64,000 nt of DNA from JAFANK01 sp036741695. GTDB taxonomy: Bacteria; Vulcanimicrobiota; Vulcanimicrobiia; Eremiobacterales; Eremiobacteraceae. This document shows positions 36,145 to 43,408 of the stretch, piece after piece; within the stretch, counting starts at the first letter, position 1, and every line of letters starts with the position of its first letter. Made by a program: the position numbers and the translations under genes. Below the pieces are notes generated by a model, which was not told the DNA's origin, did no database searches, and worked only from the letters and a program-made list of their open reading frames with translations. The stretch is taken from assembly GCA_036741695.1 (NCBI GenBank), contig DAINRU010000007.1, positions 17,626 to 81,625 of the forward strand, written 5' to 3'.

Positions 36145-36815
36145 CCCGCCGGGATTGCGTTTTCGTCGTTCGGGTCAGACACAAGCCGATATCCTATGAC
36201 GGCGAGGATCGCGCCCGCGATGGGCGCGATCACGTACAGCCATTGATCCTGCCAGGTACCTGAGACGAGCGCTGGACCGACCGACCGTGCTGGGTTCATC
36301 GACGCTCCGGAAATGGGACCGCCGAATAGCGCGTCGAGCGCGATCGTGCTCCCGATAGCGATACCGGCAAAGCTCTTTATCGCACGGCCGTGCACGGCTG
36401 ACCCCAAGATCACGAAGACCAAGAGAAACGTCATCAAGAGCTCGAGCCAAAACGCTGCGCCAACGGACCCATGCGGCACGGTTGCACCGAGTGAAGCAGG
36501 AGTGCCGAACATCACCCGAAGCGTCGCACTTGCGGAAATAGCGCCCAGAACCTGGACTGCGACGTACGCAGGGACTCGGATGCCCGGAAATTCACCCGCT
36601 GTCCAGAAGCCTACCGTGACTGCCGGATTGAAATGCGCTCCGGAAATGTGAGCGAGCGCGTATACGAGCGCCGCAACCACGAGACCGAACACGAGAGACA
36701 CCCCCACGTGCGTGACCGCGTGGGTCATGTCGTCAACCACGATCGCCCCGGTGCCCGCAAACACGAGAAAGAACGTGCCGATGAATTCGGCGACCAGAGC
36801 GTGACGGAGATGCAT
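36141..36815 (-). CDS. aqpS: Aquaporin-family channel in the arsenic operon (AqpS-like)
   Basis: 224-residue MIP channel. Seen: six membrane helices, both pore motifs (HFNPAVTVG near residue 62 and SMNPARSVGP near 180), and FIGTFFLVFAGTGA in the first helix. The ATG follows the arsC stop with no spacing (TAGATG), so it is the last gene of the ars operon. In Sinorhizobium meliloti AqpS lets arsenite made by ArsC leave the cell down its gradient. Since no ArsB or Acr3 pump is encoded nearby, the same use is likely here. Convergent and overlapping by four bases with the CDF-like gene. Confidence 0.9.
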   Translation of the reverse strand: MHLRHALVAEFIGTFFLVFAGTGAIVVDDMTHAVTHVGVSLVFGLVVAALVYALAHISGAHFNPAVTVGFWTAGEFPGIRVPAYVAVQVLGAISASATLRVMFGTPASLGATVPHGSVGAAFWLELLMTFLLVFVILGSAVHGRAIKSFAGIAIGSTIALDALFGGPISGASMNPARSVGPALVSGTWQDQWLYVIAPIAGAILAVIGYRLVSDPNDENAIPAG

Positions 36816-37457
36816 CTATGACGGTTGCTTGGCGGTCGTCAGGTCCACGATCAGCCGGTCGACACGCCGTGCGATGTCATCGCGGATCCGGCGAACGATT
36901 GCTAGATCCTTACCTGCGGGGTCCTCGACCTCCCAATCCTCGTATCGCTTGCCCGGATAGATGGGGCACGCATCCCCGCAGCCCATCGTGATGACGACGT
37001 CGGCCGCGCGGACCACGTCGTCGGTCATGGGCTTGGGGAACTCTTTACTGAGATCGAGACCGATTTCAGACATCGCGTCGATGACGGCCTTATTGATCGT
37101 GCTCGACGGCGCACTGCCAGCCGAACGCACGTGGACTTTGCCTTGGCCTCGTGCATCGAGCAAGGCTGCGGCCATCTGGCTGCGGCCTGCGTTGTGCACG
37201 CAGACGAAGAGCACTTCGGGCATGGTTTTCGGGATGCTGCCGGCGGCTTGAGCCGCGGCCGTCAGACGCTCCCTTGCGAACCTGTAAGCGAATATCGGCA
37301 AGTAGTCGGTCACCTGAGACTCTTGGAGCGAGGCGATGCTCTCGTGGAGAAAACGTCGGATCGTCTCTTCGGAAAACACTCCTTTGAATTCCGCGCTGAG
37401 ATTGGAGGCTCCGGTCAGAGCCAGGTCGATAAGGCTCTGTTTGCGATCCGACGCCAT
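36816..37457 (-). CDS. arsC: Arsenate reductase, low-molecular-weight phosphatase type, with N-terminal helical domain
   Basis: 213 residues. Seen: an N-terminal three-helix domain of about 75 residues, as found ahead of some actinobacterial ArsC proteins. Then the catalytic P-loop CVHNAGRS at residues 86-93, followed by VRSAGSAPSS, the Asp-containing DAMSEIGLDLSKEFPKP, and VITMGCGDACPIYPG with the resolving cysteines. It reduces arsenate to arsenite using thiols. ATG 37457 has AGAGG nine bases upstream and follows the arsI stop by 14 bases; GTG 37493 is an overlapping alternative. Third gene of arsR-arsI-arsC-aqpS. Confidence 0.92.
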   Translation of the reverse strand: MASDRKQSLIDLALTGASNLSAEFKGVFSEETIRRFLHESIASLQESQVTDYLPIFAYRFARERLTAAAQAAGSIPKTMPEVLFVCVHNAGRSQMAAALLDARGQGKVHVRSAGSAPSSTINKAVIDAMSEIGLDLSKEFPKPMTDDVVRAADVVITMGCGDACPIYPGKRYEDWEVEDPAGKDLAIVRRIRDDIARRVDRLIVDLTTAKQPS

Positions 37458-37471
37458 AGCTTTAGCCTCTT

Positions 37472-37912
37472 TCAACGACTTGACGTGCAACACGTAGATG
37501 CTTCGCCGTGACTCACGCAGCAGTCCACGTTCTCGCCATCACGTTCTTCGGTTTCGGCGATGACGAAATAGGTCTCCCACCTACGACCATCGGGGTCAGT
37601 CGCCCACACCTTGTTCTGGGTGGCGTAACAGCACGTCTGGTCGGTCTCGACGTCCACGGAGAGACCCGCGCTTCGCAAACGCCCGATAGCGGCATCCACG
37701 AGCTCAGCTGCGTCCACGGCGATGCCGAAATGCGCATCTGCCGAAGCCCGTGCACGAGCGTCGAGCGACAGGGCGAGCTCAAGTCCAGGGCGATCCGTCA
37801 CGAAGAGCGCATAGTCGTCGTGGCGTTTCGTCGGTTCCACATTCAATAGCGTGCGGTAAAACGCGATGCTGTCGTCGAGATCGCGGGTGGCGAGGTGCAG
37901 ATGCGTTCTCAT
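37472..37912 (-). CDS. arsI: ArsI-type carbon-arsenic lyase (vicinal oxygen chelate dioxygenase)
   Basis: 146 residues. Seen: HLATRDLDDSIAFYRTLLN at the N terminus, the vicinal cysteine pair Cys94-Cys95 in DQTCCYATQNKVWATDPDG, and candidate Fe(II) ligands His6, His61 and Glu113. ArsI uses O2 to cleave methyl or aromatic carbon from trivalent arsenicals, giving arsenite. The tail holds two more CC pairs (131-132, 141-142), which could bind As(III). The ATG overlaps the arsR stop (ATGA). Older databases call this family CadI. Confidence 0.92.
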   Translation of the reverse strand: MRTHLHLATRDLDDSIAFYRTLLNVEPTKRHDDYALFVTDRPGLELALSLDARARASADAHFGIAVDAAELVDAAIGRLRSAGLSVDVETDQTCCYATQNKVWATDPDGRRWETYFVIAETEERDGENVDCCVSHGEASTCCTSSR

Positions 37913-38247
37913 GCGGCGATCCTTTTTCGCTCTGGGAAGATGCTCTCGAGCGCGGCGGCGATCCGGTCCTGGGTGCCGGCCGCCAAACGGTAATAGACCC
38001 ACGTGCCGCGACGCACGTACGTCACGAGTCCTGCATCTCGCAAGACCTTGAGGTGATGGGAAACGGTCGGCTGGTTGAGCGGGAACGCATCGGTGAAGTC
38101 ACAGACGCAGACCTCATGCCGTGAGCGACAGAGCGTGGCGAGGATGCGTAACCGGTACGCGTCGCCCAAGGCTTTGAACAGGGTGGCCTCCAACGAACGC
38201 TGGTTTCTATCAACCCTGGCCGGAGGGCAGCATCTTTGTATTGACAT
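37909..38247 (-). CDS. arsR: ArsR-family arsenic-responsive repressor
   Basis: 112 residues. Seen: winged-helix ArsR fold with ATLFKALGDAYRLRILATL, the sensor cysteines Cys47 and Cys49 in VCVCDFTDAF, and the recognition helix QPTVSHHLKVLRDAGLV. There is an extra CC pair at residues 6-7, which may supply a third thiol. The start codon lies about six bases from a perfect -10 box, so the transcript may be leaderless. First gene of the operon; divergent to arsN1. Confidence 0.95.
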   Translation of the reverse strand: MSIQRCCPPARVDRNQRSLEATLFKALGDAYRLRILATLCRSRHEVCVCDFTDAFPLNQPTVSHHLKVLRDAGLVTYVRRGTWVYYRLAAGTQDRIAAALESIFPERKRIAA

Positions 38248-38282
38248 ATTTCGATATTAGCAAGTCGAGCACTGCATGTCAA
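38245..38282 (-). promoter_or_regulatory. arsR promoter and probable operator
   Basis: Reading on the minus strand: TTGACA (38282-38277), 17 bases, TAATAT (38259-38254), then ATG at 38247. The -10 box is part of the short inverted repeat ATATcgaaATAT (38245-38256 on the plus strand ATATTTCGATAT), a likely ArsR operator that would block polymerase and ribosome entry together. Confidence 0.8.
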
Positions 38283-38327
38283 GAGAGGCGGCATGGCCGC
38301 GGGCTGCCCGCGAAGAAATGAAGGTCC

Positions 38328-38843
38328 ATGCAGCGCTCGACCAAGACCGTGACCACGAGGACCGCAACTCCGGCCGACCTTGGCGCCATCACCCGCATCT
38401 ACAACCAAGGCATCGAAGACCGCATCGCCACGTTCGAGCTCGACCCTAAGACGCAAGAGCAGGTCGGCGACTGGCTCTTCCATGATGGCGAAGAGCGCTA
38501 TGCGGCGATCGTCGCGCAATCCGGTCCTCACACGGTCGGCTGGGCGGCGTTGCGCCCCTACTCACACCGCTGCGCCTATGCCGGCGTCGCCGATCTCTCG
38601 GTCTATGTCGAGCGCGATGCGCGCGGCAAAGGCGTGGGGCAGCGGTTGCTCGCCGATCTGGAAGAGCGCGCAGGGCGCAACGGCTTCCATAAGATGGTGC
38701 TCTTCGCGCTCTCGCATAACAGCGCAGGTTTACAGCTCTACACCAAGCGCGGATTCCGCGAGGTCGGCGTCTTCCACGAGCAAGGCATGCTTGACGGTCG
38801 CTTTGCCGACGTCACGATCATGGAAAAGATCCTCACGCGCTAG
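38328..38843 (+). CDS. arsN1: ArsN1-like GNAT acetyltransferase (arsinothricin/phosphinothricin N-acetyltransferase family)
   Basis: 171 residues. Seen: RTATPADLGAITRIYNQGIEDRIATFE at the N terminus (the PAT/ArsN1 signature), AYAGVADLSVYVERDARGKGVGQRLL for the acetyl-CoA loop near residue 100, and ALSHNSAGLQLYTKRGFREVGVF. PAT-family enzymes acetylate phosphinothricin; those next to ars genes (ArsN1) inactivate the arsenic antibiotic arsinothricin. The gene is divergent from the ars operon across an 80-base gap, with GAAGG before its ATG. The ars context favours ArsN1; sequence alone would also allow a methionine sulfoximine or phosphinothricin acetyltransferase. Confidence 0.85.
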   Translation: MQRSTKTVTTRTATPADLGAITRIYNQGIEDRIATFELDPKTQEQVGDWLFHDGEERYAAIVAQSGPHTVGWAALRPYSHRCAYAGVADLSVYVERDARGKGVGQRLLADLEERAGRNGFHKMVLFALSHNSAGLQLYTKRGFREVGVFHEQGMLDGRFADVTIMEKILTR

Positions 38844-38999
38844 ACTCTCAGCGACGTCTCACGCAGACCTCAGACAGGCCTCATGCGGGCGCGCACCCGT
38901 TCGCCTATGCTTGCCCGTAAGGACCCACTGCGCGATTGCATGCGCGGCGCTGACCACCATCGGCGAATGAGAAGTCCATGAGAAAGGGTTAACACTCAT

Positions 39000-40088
39000 A
39001 TGCGAACTCGCGTCATCTTCGCGATCCTGGCGTGTATCGCCATCGCCGGTTGCAGCGGCGGGGGCGGTGTCGGGCTTGGAACGCAAAACCAGAACAGTCA
39101 AGCGACCCAGCAAGAAATCGCCCAGGCAGGCACGGAAGCCGCCTTCGGGCCCGTCGAACTGGGCAGCCTGCAGGTCGGCCTCTTCAACGGCGACATGGGC
39201 GTGCCGCTTTCGAACGCTCGCGCTCCGCTCACGTTTGCAGCCGCGGCCAACGGCTCGTGCAACAACGGCATCGAGTACACCGTGACCCCCGGCCCCGGCT
39301 CAAACCAGACCACCTACGAGACCAAGTACTTCTACGATAAGGCCTGCGCGAATCTGTCCAAGGACGTGCTGGCGGTCGCCACGATGAACAGCGCATCCAG
39401 CGAGACCATCGTGCGCACGGCAACGACCTATAACCTCGCCGGCCTGCTGCTCACCACCCGCAAGGCGAACTTCTCGATCACAGGAGCCCCGGGTGATTTC
39501 GCAGCCGTCATCACAGGCAACGTCTACATCGGCACGTCGTCAAGCGCGGCGGTCGACTTCGGCCACCAGTTCACCGTCGCACCGCAGAGCAGCAACGTCT
39601 CGACCATCGCTGCCAACTCGGGCCGTGTGGTGAACAATGGCAATCCGCACATCAACGAGTCCTTCGGCCACATGGGCGTCCTCTCCAACGGCACCATGAC
39701 GACCGACGGATCGGGCGACATCACCTTCGCCGGCTCGCATGCGGGAACGTTCTTCAAAGGCCCGCTCGGCGCGCTGACGCTCTCCTCAACGCCGCCGTTC
39801 ACCGTCTCAGGCGGCACGGAGCTGGGCACGAACAACGTGAGCGGCTCGGTCGAGTTCAACAACCTCTGCGATATCGTCGCGGTGTCGTTCACCGGAACCC
39901 TGTGGAACGGCGACGCGATCGCCGTCACGAGCACCGGTACGCCACCCGGCGTCGCGATCAACGGCACGATCACGAACCCATCCGGCGCGAACGTGGCCAC
40001 CTTCTCTGTCGACCAGAATGGCAACGGCATCATCACCTTCGCCAACGGCCAGCAAGCGCTCATCTACGATTGGCACGTGGTCAGATAA
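39000..40088 (+). CDS. Lipoprotein of unknown function
   Basis: 362 residues. Seen: signal peptide with lipobox IAGC near residue 18, followed by a Gly/Gln/Asn linker, then a Thr/Ser/Gly/Asn-rich beta-strand region to the end. Strands such as AAVITGNVYIGTSSSAAVDFGHQ, GDITFAGSHAGTFF and GNGIITFANGQQALIYDWHV suggest a beta-sandwich or helix-poor surface protein. No catalytic motif. AAAGGG lies about 12 bases before the ATG. It ends at a strong terminator. Stand-alone unit. Confidence 0.72.
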   Translation: MRTRVIFAILACIAIAGCSGGGGVGLGTQNQNSQATQQEIAQAGTEAAFGPVELGSLQVGLFNGDMGVPLSNARAPLTFAAAANGSCNNGIEYTVTPGPGSNQTTYETKYFYDKACANLSKDVLAVATMNSASSETIVRTATTYNLAGLLLTTRKANFSITGAPGDFAAVITGNVYIGTSSSAAVDFGHQFTVAPQSSNVSTIAANSGRVVNNGNPHINESFGHMGVLSNGTMTTDGSGDITFAGSHAGTFFKGPLGALTLSSTPPFTVSGGTELGTNNVSGSVEFNNLCDIVAVSFTGTLWNGDAIAVTSTGTPPGVAINGTITNPSGANVATFSVDQNGNGIITFANGQQALIYDWHVVR

Positions 40089-40102
40089 CCCACGGCCTCC
40101 AC

Positions 40103-40142
40103 GAAGAAGAGGGCCCTTCCCAGGGCCCTCTTCGCCTTTTCC
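40103..40142 (+). terminator. Strong rho-independent terminator
   Basis: Perfect 11-bp stem GAAGAGGGCCC/GGGCCCTCTTC around a six-base loop, followed by TTTT after GCC. It ends the lipoprotein transcript, and its mirrored arm can also end the minus-strand transcript. Confidence 0.85.
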
Positions 40143-40162
40143 AAGACCTCGATGTCGCGCGT

Positions 40163-40294
40163 CTAGTCGCGGGTGAACTCGAGCCGCGGCATATCGGCAA
40201 GGCGTATTTTGCTGTCGGCGGGTTGCTCGTCTGCTGAGATCGAGAAGCGCAGATGGAGGCCGCCGAGGTTGAGATCAAATCCGAAGAGCTGCAT
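40163..40294 (-). CDS. Possible 43-residue peptide at the end of the ABC operon
   Basis: Short frame MQLFGFDLNLGGLHLRFS... ending PRLEFTRD. GGAGG (40305-40309) lies ten bases before the ATG, overlapping the end of the permease gene, and the strong hairpin at 40103-40133 follows the stop. No cysteines, no signal peptide; an amphipathic beta pattern in the first half and a charged second half. Unknown function. Its place behind a GntR-controlled transporter makes it worth checking. Confidence 0.42.
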   Translation of the reverse strand: MQLFGFDLNLGGLHLRFSISADEQPADSKIRLADMPRLEFTRD

Positions 40295-40299
40295 GATCG

Positions 40300-41067
40300 T
40301 TATGCCTCCAGTCTGCGCCATTGCGCAAGCGCGGCCGCGATCCCAAGCGTCGCGATACCGACCAATCCTCCGATGGCGAAGGCCGGCGTCATGTTCAACA
40401 AGTGGCGCGCTGGCTCGGAACCGGACGAGGAGTAGCTGCCGTAGAACAACGGATTGACGTAGTTGATGGCGGCGAGAAGCCCGTGGATGATAGGCGGCAG
40501 GTCAAACGACAGGAGGATAAGGAGAAACATGCTCGCCACCCACGCAGACCCAGCGATGGCACCCGCCTTTGTGCGCACCGATGCGGTCAATCCCGCGACC
40601 AGACCGAACCAGGCCAGCGGAAAGGCGATTTCGGTTGCGGCCACCGGCCAAAACTGTGGGTCCATGTACATGTAGCTCTGCCAGCCCCTGCCATACACGA
40701 GCGCCAGACCGACAAGCACCGTGAAGGCCAAGACGCCGAGGATAGCGGCCACGTCGACGAGCATCAGACGCGCCGCATACGAGAGCCGCGACACGGGCCG
40801 AGTCCAGGCGACCTCGAGGTGGCCGCAATTCTCCGCCGCCAAGAACGTGCCCACCATGGTGCCGAAAATCGCCGCCACAAAGCTCGCGAGTGCGAGCAGC
40901 AGCGAAAAGGGGGCACGGCCTGTGTCATTGATCTCGACGCCGGCGTGGGGTCGAGAGACATTGGTAGCGCCAGAAGGGGCGCCTGGAGTCGTCGGTGCGA
41001 CGCGATCGGAAGCGGCCAGCGCCGGCTGGACGAGATCGACGTGGACGTGGCCATGCCCGCTCGACAC
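40300..41067 (-). CDS. ABC transporter permease, C-terminal part (start lost in assembly gap)
   Basis: At least 255 residues of an ABC-2-type membrane subunit; the N terminus lies in or beyond the N run. Seen: an extracytoplasmic-type loop (VDLVQPALAASDRVAPTTPG...), then five membrane helices (LLLALASFVAAIFGTMVGTFL, VDVAAILGVLAFTVLVGLALV, AFPLAWFGLVAGLTASV, ASMFLLILLSF, FAIGGLVGIATLGIAAAL) and NPLFYGSYSSSG near the end. Such permeases pair with the ATPase encoded just upstream, under a GntR/YtrA-type repressor. The apparent fusion with the ATPase across the Ns is an artefact. Confidence 0.78.
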   Translation of the reverse strand: MSSGHGHVHVDLVQPALAASDRVAPTTPGAPSGATNVSRPHAGVEINDTGRAPFSLLLALASFVAAIFGTMVGTFLAAENCGHLEVAWTRPVSRLSYAARLMLVDVAAILGVLAFTVLVGLALVYGRGWQSYMYMDPQFWPVAATEIAFPLAWFGLVAGLTASVRTKAGAIAGSAWVASMFLLILLSFDLPPIIHGLLAAINYVNPLFYGSYSSSGSEPARHLLNMTPAFAIGGLVGIATLGIAAALAQWRRLEA

Positions 41068-41167
41068 NNNNNNNNNNNNNNNNNNNNNNNNNNNNNNNNN
41101 NNNNNNNNNNNNNNNNNNNNNNNNNNNNNNNNNNNNNNNNNNNNNNNNNNNNNNNNNNNNNNNNNNN
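41068..41167. other. Assembly gap (100 N)
   Basis: Exactly 100 undetermined bases, the conventional length for a scaffold join of unknown size. It removes the end of the ATPase gene and the start of the permease gene. Confidence 0.99.
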
Positions 41168-41799
41168 ACGAGCTCGCCGCGGTGGAGGATGGCCACACGA
41201 TCGGCAGCACGCTCGACCTGGCCGATCTGGTGCGATGAGAAGAGGACGGTGGCCCCACCCGCGGCCGCGTCGATCATGAGGTCGAGCACGTGCCGCTGAT
41301 GCAGCGGATCGAGTCCTGAGGAGGGCTCGTCAAGCACGAGGATGTTGGGATGGGTGGCGAACGCCAAGGTGAGCGCCATGGCGCTCTGCTGGCCTTTGGA
41401 GAGCGTCCTGACCCGCTTGCGCAGGTCGAGGGAGAAGAGGTTTGCGAGTTCGAGCGCACGGGGCAGATCGAAATTGGCGAACGTGCGGCGAGCACATTCG
41501 ATGTGTTGGGCGCCAGTCATCCATTCGTAGAGCGCGGGCCGTTCGGGCATATAGGAGATCGATTCGAACATGGGCGGCGCCAGCGGATAACCGCCGAACA
41601 TCACCTGGCCTGAGGTCGCTCTGGCCAGACCGAGCGCGCACTTGAAGGTCGTGGTCTTGCCGGCGCCATTTGTGCCGAGCAAGCCGAAGATCGATCCCTT
41701 GGGGATCTCGACAGAAAGGTTGTTGACGGCCAGCGTGTCCCCATAGGACTTGGTCAGCGACCTGATGTCGATAGCCGGCGCTTCTAACTCGACGGTCAT
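41168..41799 (-). CDS. ABC transporter ATP-binding protein (3' end lost in assembly gap)
   Basis: 210 residues seen of an ABC-2-type ATPase, normally about 300 long. Seen: Walker A GTNGAGKTTT near residue 43, the Q-loop region ISYMPERPALYEWM, a divergent signature LSKGQQSAMALTLAF, Walker B ILVLDEPSSGLDP and the H-loop LFSSHQIGQVERAADRVAILHRGEL. The ATG overlaps the gntR stop (ATGA). With the permease it would form an exporter; GntR/YtrA-linked transporters of this sort respond to cell-wall antibiotics in Firmicutes, but the substrate here is unknown. Confidence 0.9.
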
Positions 41800-42215
41800 G
41801 AATTCTTATGCTCCTTCGGCTCGTCGGGCGCATACCAGCGCTCAAGAGCCTGGGCGAATAGTTCTCGCACCTGGGTGCGTTTGAGGCCCATGGACTTCGC
41901 TTCGCGGACGGCCGCATCGACGGCAGACGAGGCGACTAGGCTTAGGGCTCCTGCGGCCCGCGCGCTCGCTCCGTTGTGGCTCACGAAGGATCCCCGGCCG
42001 ACGTTGGTCTCGATGACGCCGTCGCGCTCGAGTTCGCGGTAGGCGCGCGCGACCGTATTGGGATTGATCGTCAGGTCGATCGCGAGCTGCTTCACCGTGG
42101 GGAGCCGCTCTCCGGGCGCCAGCACACCGAGGGCCACCGATCGCTTCACTTGCTCTATGAGCTGAAGGTATATGGGCACCCCGGTGTGTGGGTCGACCGT
42201 GAATATGGCAGGCAT
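41796..42215 (-). CDS. GntR-family (YtrA subfamily) transcriptional repressor
   Basis: 139 residues. Seen: FTVDPHTGVPIYLQLIEQVKRSVALGVLAPGERLPTVKQLA, the winged helix with INPNTVARAYRELERDGVIETNVGRGSFV, and a short C-terminal dimerisation part (KSMGLKRTQVRELFAQALERW) typical of YtrA regulators, with no ligand-binding domain. It is coupled to the ABC ATPase by ATGA overlap and preceded by a 38-residue reading frame. Likely represses its own operon through the TAGTACAAT repeats at 42376-42407. Confidence 0.92.
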   Translation of the reverse strand: MPAIFTVDPHTGVPIYLQLIEQVKRSVALGVLAPGERLPTVKQLAIDLTINPNTVARAYRELERDGVIETNVGRGSFVSHNGASARAAGALSLVASSAVDAAVREAKSMGLKRTQVRELFAQALERWYAPDEPKEHKNS

Positions 42216-42220
42216 GTGTC

Positions 42221-42337
42221 TTAGAGCCTCGGACCCCAGCCCGTGAACAGCGTTGTGGTTCCGCCGGGTGTTTGGATGAACGAATGATCGTTGTCGATTC
42301 GCTCCGAGCTCGGGAGTACGCGTACGCTTGTGTTCAT
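42221..42337 (-). CDS. Possible 38-residue leader peptide ahead of gntR
   Basis: Frame MNTSVRVLPSSERIDNDHSF... ending FTGWGPRL, with an ideal AAGGAG eight bases before the ATG. The stop lies five bases before the gntR start, so ribosomes could pass from one to the other. No cysteines, no signal peptide. It may be a real small protein, a translational leader or a precursor peptide. It lies wholly between the operon promoter and gntR. Confidence 0.45.
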   Translation of the reverse strand: MNTSVRVLPSSERIDNDHSFIQTPGGTTTLFTGWGPRL

Positions 42338-42375
42338 GGTGATTGCTCCTTCTTCTTCATCTGTACTAGTGCGTT

Positions 42376-42423
42376 ATTGTACTAGCACAATAGTACAATA
42401 GTACAATCGACGGCACTTGTCAA
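42376..42423 (-). promoter_or_regulatory. GntR operon promoter and operator
   Basis: On the minus strand: TTGACA (42423-42418), 17 bases, TATTGT (42400-42395). On the plus strand ATTGTACTA (42376-42384) and TAGTACAAT (42391-42399) form a perfect 9-bp inverted repeat, and a second TAGTACAAT (42399-42407) overlaps the -10 and spacer. A YtrA-type repressor bound here would block polymerase. Confidence 0.78.
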
Positions 42424-42463
42424 GGGGTTGAGAAAGATTTTCTTAGAGCTAGAAGAGCTGTGG

Positions 42464-43408
42464 CTACGGGGTTTTCGCCTCTTTGGCGCCCCGAGGGCCG
42501 GCGGCGTCGACGCGCGTGGCTGCCAGGACGCTCGGCCGGGGGAGGGTCACGAGCCAGATCCCGAGCAGCACCACGGCCGCGCCCACGAGCGTCAGGGGTT
42601 CGAACTGCTCGTGCGCGACGAGCATGCCCAAAATGACAGCGAGCACGGGCGTGACGTAGGCCAAAAGAGACAGGCGCGTGACCGGCACGATCTTCATAAG
42701 GGCGAAGAAGGCCAAGAAGACGATCGACGAGCCGAAGACGATGAGGTAGGCCAGCGCTGCGAGCGAGACCGGGGTGAAATGGATGGCACGGCCGTGCTCG
42801 GCGATGAGCGCGATGACGCCGAGAAGGCTGCCCCCCAACAGTTGGCCGGGGCCAACCGTGGCGAGCGGCGGTATGCCGTGCGCATAGCGCTTGGCGAAGA
42901 CGCTCGCGAACGACGCGCAGGCGGCGGCGACGAGCAAAGCGGCGACGCCGAGCGCCGGAACGTGTGCGGCGCTTATCACCTCGGACCAGTAGATCATGAT
43001 GACGCCCACAAAGCCGGCGCAAAGACCCAGCACATTGATCGGCGACAAGCGCTCGATCTTGAAGATGTACGCGGCGTTGATCGCTGTCAGAATCGGCATG
43101 GTCGCGAAGAGCACGGCGGCGAGGCCGCTCGGGACCGTCTGTTCGGCCCAATAGATAAGTGCATACTGGACGCAGAAGAGCAGCGTCGCCTGGACGGCCA
43201 GGTGCGCGAGATAGATGCGCTGGCGCGGCCACGGCGCGCGGAGCAGGAGGGCGATGCTCGTGAGGATGAGGCCGGACGCGAACATGCGCATCGCGGCGCC
43301 GGAGACGGGGGGCACACCCTGCAGGCCGAGCCGGATGGCGAGCCACGTGCTGCTCCAGATCCACACCACGATTGCGAAGAGCCCCACGGTCTGCAGCTGC
43401 TTGCTCAC
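42464..43408 (-). CDS. EamA/DMT-family exporter
   Basis: 314 residues, about ten membrane helices in two EamA repeats. Seen: GLFAIVVWIWSSTWLAIRLGLQGVPP at the start (EamA box), FCVQYALIYWAEQTVPSGLAAVLFATMPILTA, and in the second repeat GQLLGGSLLGVIALIAEH and SRLSLLAYVTPVLAVILGMLVAHEQFEPLTLVGAAVVLLG. Members export amino acids, drugs or metabolites. Start GTG 43408 overlaps the stop of the inositol-phosphatase-family gene (GTGA). Confidence 0.88.
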   Translation of the reverse strand: MSKQLQTVGLFAIVVWIWSSTWLAIRLGLQGVPPVSGAAMRMFASGLILTSIALLLRAPWPRQRIYLAHLAVQATLLFCVQYALIYWAEQTVPSGLAAVLFATMPILTAINAAYIFKIERLSPINVLGLCAGFVGVIMIYWSEVISAAHVPALGVAALLVAAACASFASVFAKRYAHGIPPLATVGPGQLLGGSLLGVIALIAEHGRAIHFTPVSLAALAYLIVFGSSIVFLAFFALMKIVPVTRLSLLAYVTPVLAVILGMLVAHEQFEPLTLVGAAVVLLGIWLVTLPRPSVLAATRVDAAGPRGAKEAKTP

